From Pseudovibrio sp. Tun.PSC04-5.I4 (GTDB taxonomy: Bacteria > Pseudomonadota > Alphaproteobacteria > Rhizobiales > Stappiaceae), in the NCBI RefSeq assembly GCF_900104145.1, contig NZ_FNLB01000007.1:62001-126000 (forward strand): a stretch of DNA of 64,000 nt, written 5' to 3'. Made by a program: the position numbers and the translations under genes. Below, one piece after another: positions 62,321-64,000 of this stretch (positions are counted from its first letter, which is position 1; every line of letters begins with the position of its first letter). The notes beneath the pieces are model-generated. The model did not search any database, had not been told where the DNA came from, and saw nothing but the letters and a program-made list of their open reading frames with translations.

Positions 62321-62349
62321 ATGTTATCTTGGAATAACCTTATGGTCAA
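62321..62349 (-). promoter_or_regulatory. hipBA promoter with operator dyad
   Basis: On the minus strand TTGACC (62344-62349) and TAACAT (62321-62326) are spaced 17 bp. Between them GTTAT-TCCAAG-ATAAC (62323-62338) forms a dyad like HipB operators. A GGTAACATTA copy lies closer to the start codon. Confidence 0.65.
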
Positions 62350-62672
62350 TTCGTCACCTTTGGCGGTATCGAATCTGGCCCCATTGGCGTCATTGCAAGG
62401 TCTGTGCGCAGAAAACGCTAAGGGCGAACATTTAGTAAACCTTTTCATCTTCATAAGTTTACGCCCACCTTCTCGCATTGCTGAGGTGGCGTTCATTAGA
62501 ACGCTCTGCTGCGCCAGAATCCCAGACATAATCACCCGTGAGGCTGATATGAACCCAACCCAAGGGTGATACGTGTTTCAGAAGGTTTGGATCTGGCAGA
62601 TGGCTCTGTCCGTGTATCATCTCCAACTCACTTACAGCGCGTCAGGAGTAACAGCTATTCTATCTAAGACAG
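62350..62672. other. Intergenic region, no supported gene
   Basis: About 320 bp between hipB and the RelE-type antitoxin stop. I see no convincing frame, repeat or terminator. Confidence 0.4.
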
Positions 62673-62966
62673 CTACTTATCCGTAAGAAGATCCTGAACA
62701 ACCGTAGGCTTACGAGCAATAAGAGCCAATAGGATTTGCGCTGGACCACTTGGATGTCGTCTACCTTGTTCCCAATTTACAAGCGTACCCTTAGCAACCC
62801 CAATGCTCTTGGCAAAATCGCTCTGAGAAAGCCCTGTAGACTTTCTTATCCCGCAAACGTCAACGGCCGGAACTTCCACTTGATGCAGCGTAGCGTTAAT
62901 GTCTTTGCCCTCTGCATAGGCTAAGGCTTCATTCAATCCCTGTGAGACACTGGAAAATGCGCTCAT
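62673..62966 (-). CDS. XRE-family antitoxin of a RelE/HigB-type module
   Basis: 97 residues. The C-terminal XRE HTH is GIRKSTGLSQSDFAKSIGVA followed by KGTLVNWEQGRRHPSG, as in antitoxins (HigA/NadS type) paired with RelE toxins. The start overlaps the toxin stop (ATGA), so the toxin gene comes first. It appears intact, although its toxin is frameshifted. Confidence 0.85.
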   Translation of the reverse strand: MSAFSSVSQGLNEALAYAEGKDINATLHQVEVPAVDVCGIRKSTGLSQSDFAKSIGVAKGTLVNWEQGRRHPSGPAQILLALIARKPTVVQDLLTDK

Positions 62967-63294
62967 TTTTTATCTCCATACATTGCGCCAATCTTCTTGG
63001 ATAAATCAACGGCCGCTGCCTGCTCTGTTTTTGTCAGATTACTTTTTTCATTCTTGCCAAAGACAGTTACAAGAAACAACGGCATGTGACTTCCTCCAAA
63101 TACAAACATCGTCCGGTAATCTCCACTTTTGCCGCCACCCCTACGCGGGATACGAACCTTTCTAAGTCCCCCACCTAACGGGACACCAGACTCAGGATGT
63201 GATTGATTAATGCCTCAAGTTCGGTGTTTGACATTATGGCTTTTGCTCGTCGGACAAATTCAGGCAGCTCTACTACAGTTTGAAGACGTGTCAT
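62963..63294 (-). pseudogene. RelE/HigB-family toxin, frameshifted
   Basis: From the ATG at 63294 the frame reads MTRLQTVVELPEFVRRAKAI...TELEALINHI and then stops after a few codons. A second frame begins HPESGVPLGGGLRKVRIPRR...KSGDYRTMFVFGG and runs to the stop at 62963. Together they give the full RelE-family pattern (ELPEF, HPESG, GLRKVR, GDYR, VFGKNEK). The break is at about 63195, where a few bases seem to have been lost in an ACAT-rich stretch. The toxin is probably inactive. Confidence 0.8.
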
Positions 63295-63300
63295 AAGCCC

Positions 63301-63336
63301 AGATTATGCGCCAATGACCTATATGTCAATGGCGCA
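63301..63336 (-). promoter_or_regulatory. Promoter and operator of the RelE-type module
   Basis: On the minus strand TTGACA (63324-63329) and TAATCT (63301-63306) are spaced 17 bp. Arms TGCGCCAATGAC (63307-63318) and GTCAATGGCGCA (63325-63336) pair with one mismatch over the spacer, suiting autorepression. Confidence 0.8.
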
Positions 63337-63734
63337 CTTATTGATAAAAATGGTGGCCGCTATCACTTACTCGCTGCAGAAGAACTGCGCTAAGAGCTAT
63401 AATCTTTGTGCAACAAAACATGCAAGGAGCTCCTTCATAAGGACGCAGGCCCTTGCTAGCGGAGCATGTTGCTTTTGAAGTGAGTGTATTTTACACGTAT
63501 CCTCAACAGACCCCAATTTGGAGCTATAACTGAATCTGGTGTATGAGGCTTTTGAGATGGCGACAACAACCTCAGCCTGATAAAAACTGCTTAAGTAAAA
63601 GCTCATGCCCCAGAATTGACAGTAACTCCAATTTTAAGATACCCATCCAAGCCTGTTGTTGCCTCGGTTGGTTTTTTCTTTGCGCATGTATAACCTTCGA
63701 TTTCGCGGGTACAGGATTTTTTGAGGCGAACCCT
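63337..63734. other. Intergenic region, no supported gene
   Basis: About 400 bp between the toxin-antitoxin promoter and the SWIM gene. Short open frames on the minus strand have no recognisable content. Confidence 0.4.
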
Positions 63735-64000
63735 ATGAATTTTCTGAAGCAATTTGACAGCAGGACTCTAGAAAGAGCTCGTTCATATGTGAACAAGGGC
63801 TATGTCGGAGAGCTGATTGGTTCGCCACAAAACAATCTTCTTTCGGAGGTGCGCAATGAGTCCGGAGTTGTTTATCGCCAACGCATACAAGCAGCATCCG
63901 GGGACACGATAGACGGGGATTGCACCTGTCCTGTGGCATACAACTGCAAACATGTGGCTGCAGCGTTGATCTCCTGGGCGGGGATGAACGGGTCTGTCTT
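63735..64000 (+). CDS. SWIM zinc-finger protein, probably the N-terminus of an SNF2 helicase (runs off the right edge)
   Basis: The frame is open for 88 codons from the ATG at 63735 to the window end. It begins MNFLKQFDSRTLERARSYVN, then GYVGELIG, and contains the SWIM motif GDCTCPVAYNCKHVAAALIS. This start pattern (FD..TL.R...Y...G.V) is that of SNF2-family helicases with an N-terminal SWIM domain. It would be the second SWIM or SNF2 locus in the window. Confidence 0.75.
   Translation, partial: MNFLKQFDSRTLERARSYVNKGYVGELIGSPQNNLLSEVRNESGVVYRQRIQAASGDTIDGDCTCPVAYNCKHVAAALISWAGMNGSV

Overview
The window looks like part of a large conjugative plasmid or plasmid-like element from an alphaproteobacterium, most likely a marine Hyphomicrobiales or Rhodobacterales relative. 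The evidence is a RepABC-family RepC initiator, an IalB-family protein, a VirB/VirD4 type IV secretion system (T4SS) and moderate GC content. The species assignment is inference. No rRNA, tRNA or CRISPR array was found.

Layout. 1-4.7 kb holds a partial two-partner-secretion transporter, IalB and Sel1 proteins and two lipoproteins. 5.0-6.7 kb holds a solo repC with structured flanks and no repA or repB beside it. 7.1-8.0 kb is an M48 membrane protease. 8.1-28.3 kb is a near-complete conjugation module, almost entirely on the minus strand. In coordinate order it is traI, traJ-like, traC primase, virD4, virB11, a 755-residue cysteine-rich secreted protein, virB10, virB9, virB8, virB7, virB6, virB5, two unknown genes, virB4, virB3, virB2, and traM-, traL- and traK-like genes. 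No VirB1 was found. One exported protein is encoded on the opposite strand between virB6 and virB5. 28.3-32.1 kb holds inverted and tandem repeats, an IS3 remnant, a group II intron and a candidate oriT with an IncP-like nic core at 32071-32079.

32.1-40.2 kb looks like the leading region, the first DNA to enter a recipient. All native genes there are on the minus strand and point back toward oriT: a coiled-coil membrane protein, a ParB-like protein, a Phd/PemK toxin-antitoxin pair with its toxin split by an IS3 element, a DUF5983-like protein, a small Cys-rich protein and an adenine methyltransferase. A roughly 250-340 bp repeat occurs four times, each directly upstream of one of four transcription units. 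Its stem-loop is maintained by compensatory base changes in three of the four copies. I propose these repeats are single-stranded-DNA promoters, analogous to the Frpo/ssi promoters of F, that express the genes from the incoming T-strand. This is the most interesting system in the window.

40.2-64 kb is mosaic accessory DNA. It holds a second group II intron, an IS5-family element, a SWIM/SNF2 helicase pair, a polar amino-acid ABC transporter, a 5'-truncated autotransporter, and an inverted-repeat-bounded resolvase unit containing an IS21 element. Further right are a phage-like lysis pair, a sulfotransferase-like gene, a Dam-like methylase, a hipBA module, a RelE-family pair with a frameshifted toxin, and the start of another SWIM protein running off the right edge. 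Two of the three recognisable toxin genes are broken beside intact antitoxins.
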